Shown here piece after piece: positions 13,820 through 13,950 of a DNA stretch of 13,950 nt (the stretch's first letter is position 1; each line of letters begins with the position of its first letter). A model generated the notes under the pieces. That model was not told the origin of the DNA. It searched no databases and was given only the letters and a program-made list of their open reading frames with translations. Location of the stretch: the NCBI GenBank assembly GCA_023717585.1, contig JAMQPJ010000512.1, forward strand, positions 1 through 13,950, given 5' to 3'. The stretch comes from Thermoanaerobaculia bacterium (lineage in GTDB: Bacteria > Acidobacteriota > Thermoanaerobaculia > UBA5066). Both the position numbers and the translations under genes were made by a program.

Positions 13820-13950
13820 ATGGCGCGGGCCGCCCGAGCGGGTTTCCTGCCGGACACGAGCTGCATCATCGCGGCTCTCGTGGACTGGCATGAACATCAC
13901 GAGGCGGCCGCTCACGCGATCTCCTCGCGGCTCGCGACCGGTGAGCGCCT
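13820..13950 (+). CDS. vapC: PIN-domain ribonuclease toxin VapC, N-terminal part (cut by window edge)
   Basis: The first 43 codons of a PIN toxin are visible. After a short basic leader, FLPDTSCIIAALVDWHEHHE shows the first beta strand with catalytic Asp12 and the D-T-S signature, followed by the first helix and the HxxHEAA region typical of VapC. It would cleave RNA (often tRNA in known VapCs) when freed from VapB. The ATG at 13820 lies one base after the vapB stop and has a GAGG ribosome-binding site at 13811-13814, inside the end of vapB, so translation is coupled. The rest, including the other acidic residues, lies outside the window. Confidence 0.85.
   Translation, partial: MARAARAGFLPDTSCIIAALVDWHEHHEAAAHAISSRLATGER

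Noticed and set aside
1..13950. tRNA or rRNA genes, CRISPR arrays, insertion sequences with transposase
   Set aside because: No cloverleaf, no regularly spaced repeats and no transposase motif were seen by eye.

Overview
The window is high-GC bacterial DNA with tightly packed genes. A TPR protein, two cytosolic GH57 glucan enzymes, SRP RNA next to dnaX, recR joined to an MglB/MglA pair, and a Tat-exported Ntn asparaginase suggest a non-model gliding or polarised Gram-negative lineage. Acidobacteriota (Thermoanaerobaculia/Holophagae-like) is my best guess, with deltaproteobacterial relatives as the alternative. This is inference from gene content only.

Left part (1-4700): the C-terminal end of a TPR protein (+) converges on a two-gene minus-strand GH57 operon. 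This holds an amylase/glucanotransferase-like enzyme (GTG start at 4658) followed by a GH57/DUF1957 glycogen branching enzyme. Together they would handle storage alpha-glucan in the cytoplasm.

Middle part (4687-8595, +): a small bacterial SRP RNA (ffs) with its own promoter lies directly upstream of dnaX. It is followed by recR, mglB and mglA with gaps of 3, 27 and 5 bases. The 3' strand of the SRP closing stem can instead pair with the 11 bases just before the dnaX start codon, giving two mutually exclusive hairpins. The DnaX linker carries three copies of a short palindromic repeat, and a fourth related copy lies in the asparaginase leader region. ybaB, often found between dnaX and recR, is absent.

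Right part (8596-13950): an accessory-looking segment. It starts with toxin-antitoxin debris: a small ORF with an antitoxin-tail-like C-terminus, an intact FitA-like antitoxin on the minus strand with no toxin behind it, and the C-terminal end of a PIN toxin broken by a 4-base tandem duplication. Next is a large minus-strand PLD-SF2 helicase-DUF3427 protein, visibly less GC-rich than its surroundings and a plausible single-gene defence system. Upstream of it is the asparaginase gene. Divergent from that is an intact AbrB-type vapB with a vapC that runs off the window; vapB appears to be transcribed as a leaderless mRNA from an extended -10 promoter of the same form as the ffs promoter.

The most interesting items are the alternative ffs/dnaX hairpin, the palindromic repeats inside DnaX, and the TA-flanked PLD-helicase. 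Nothing clearly qualifies as a wholly new multigene system.
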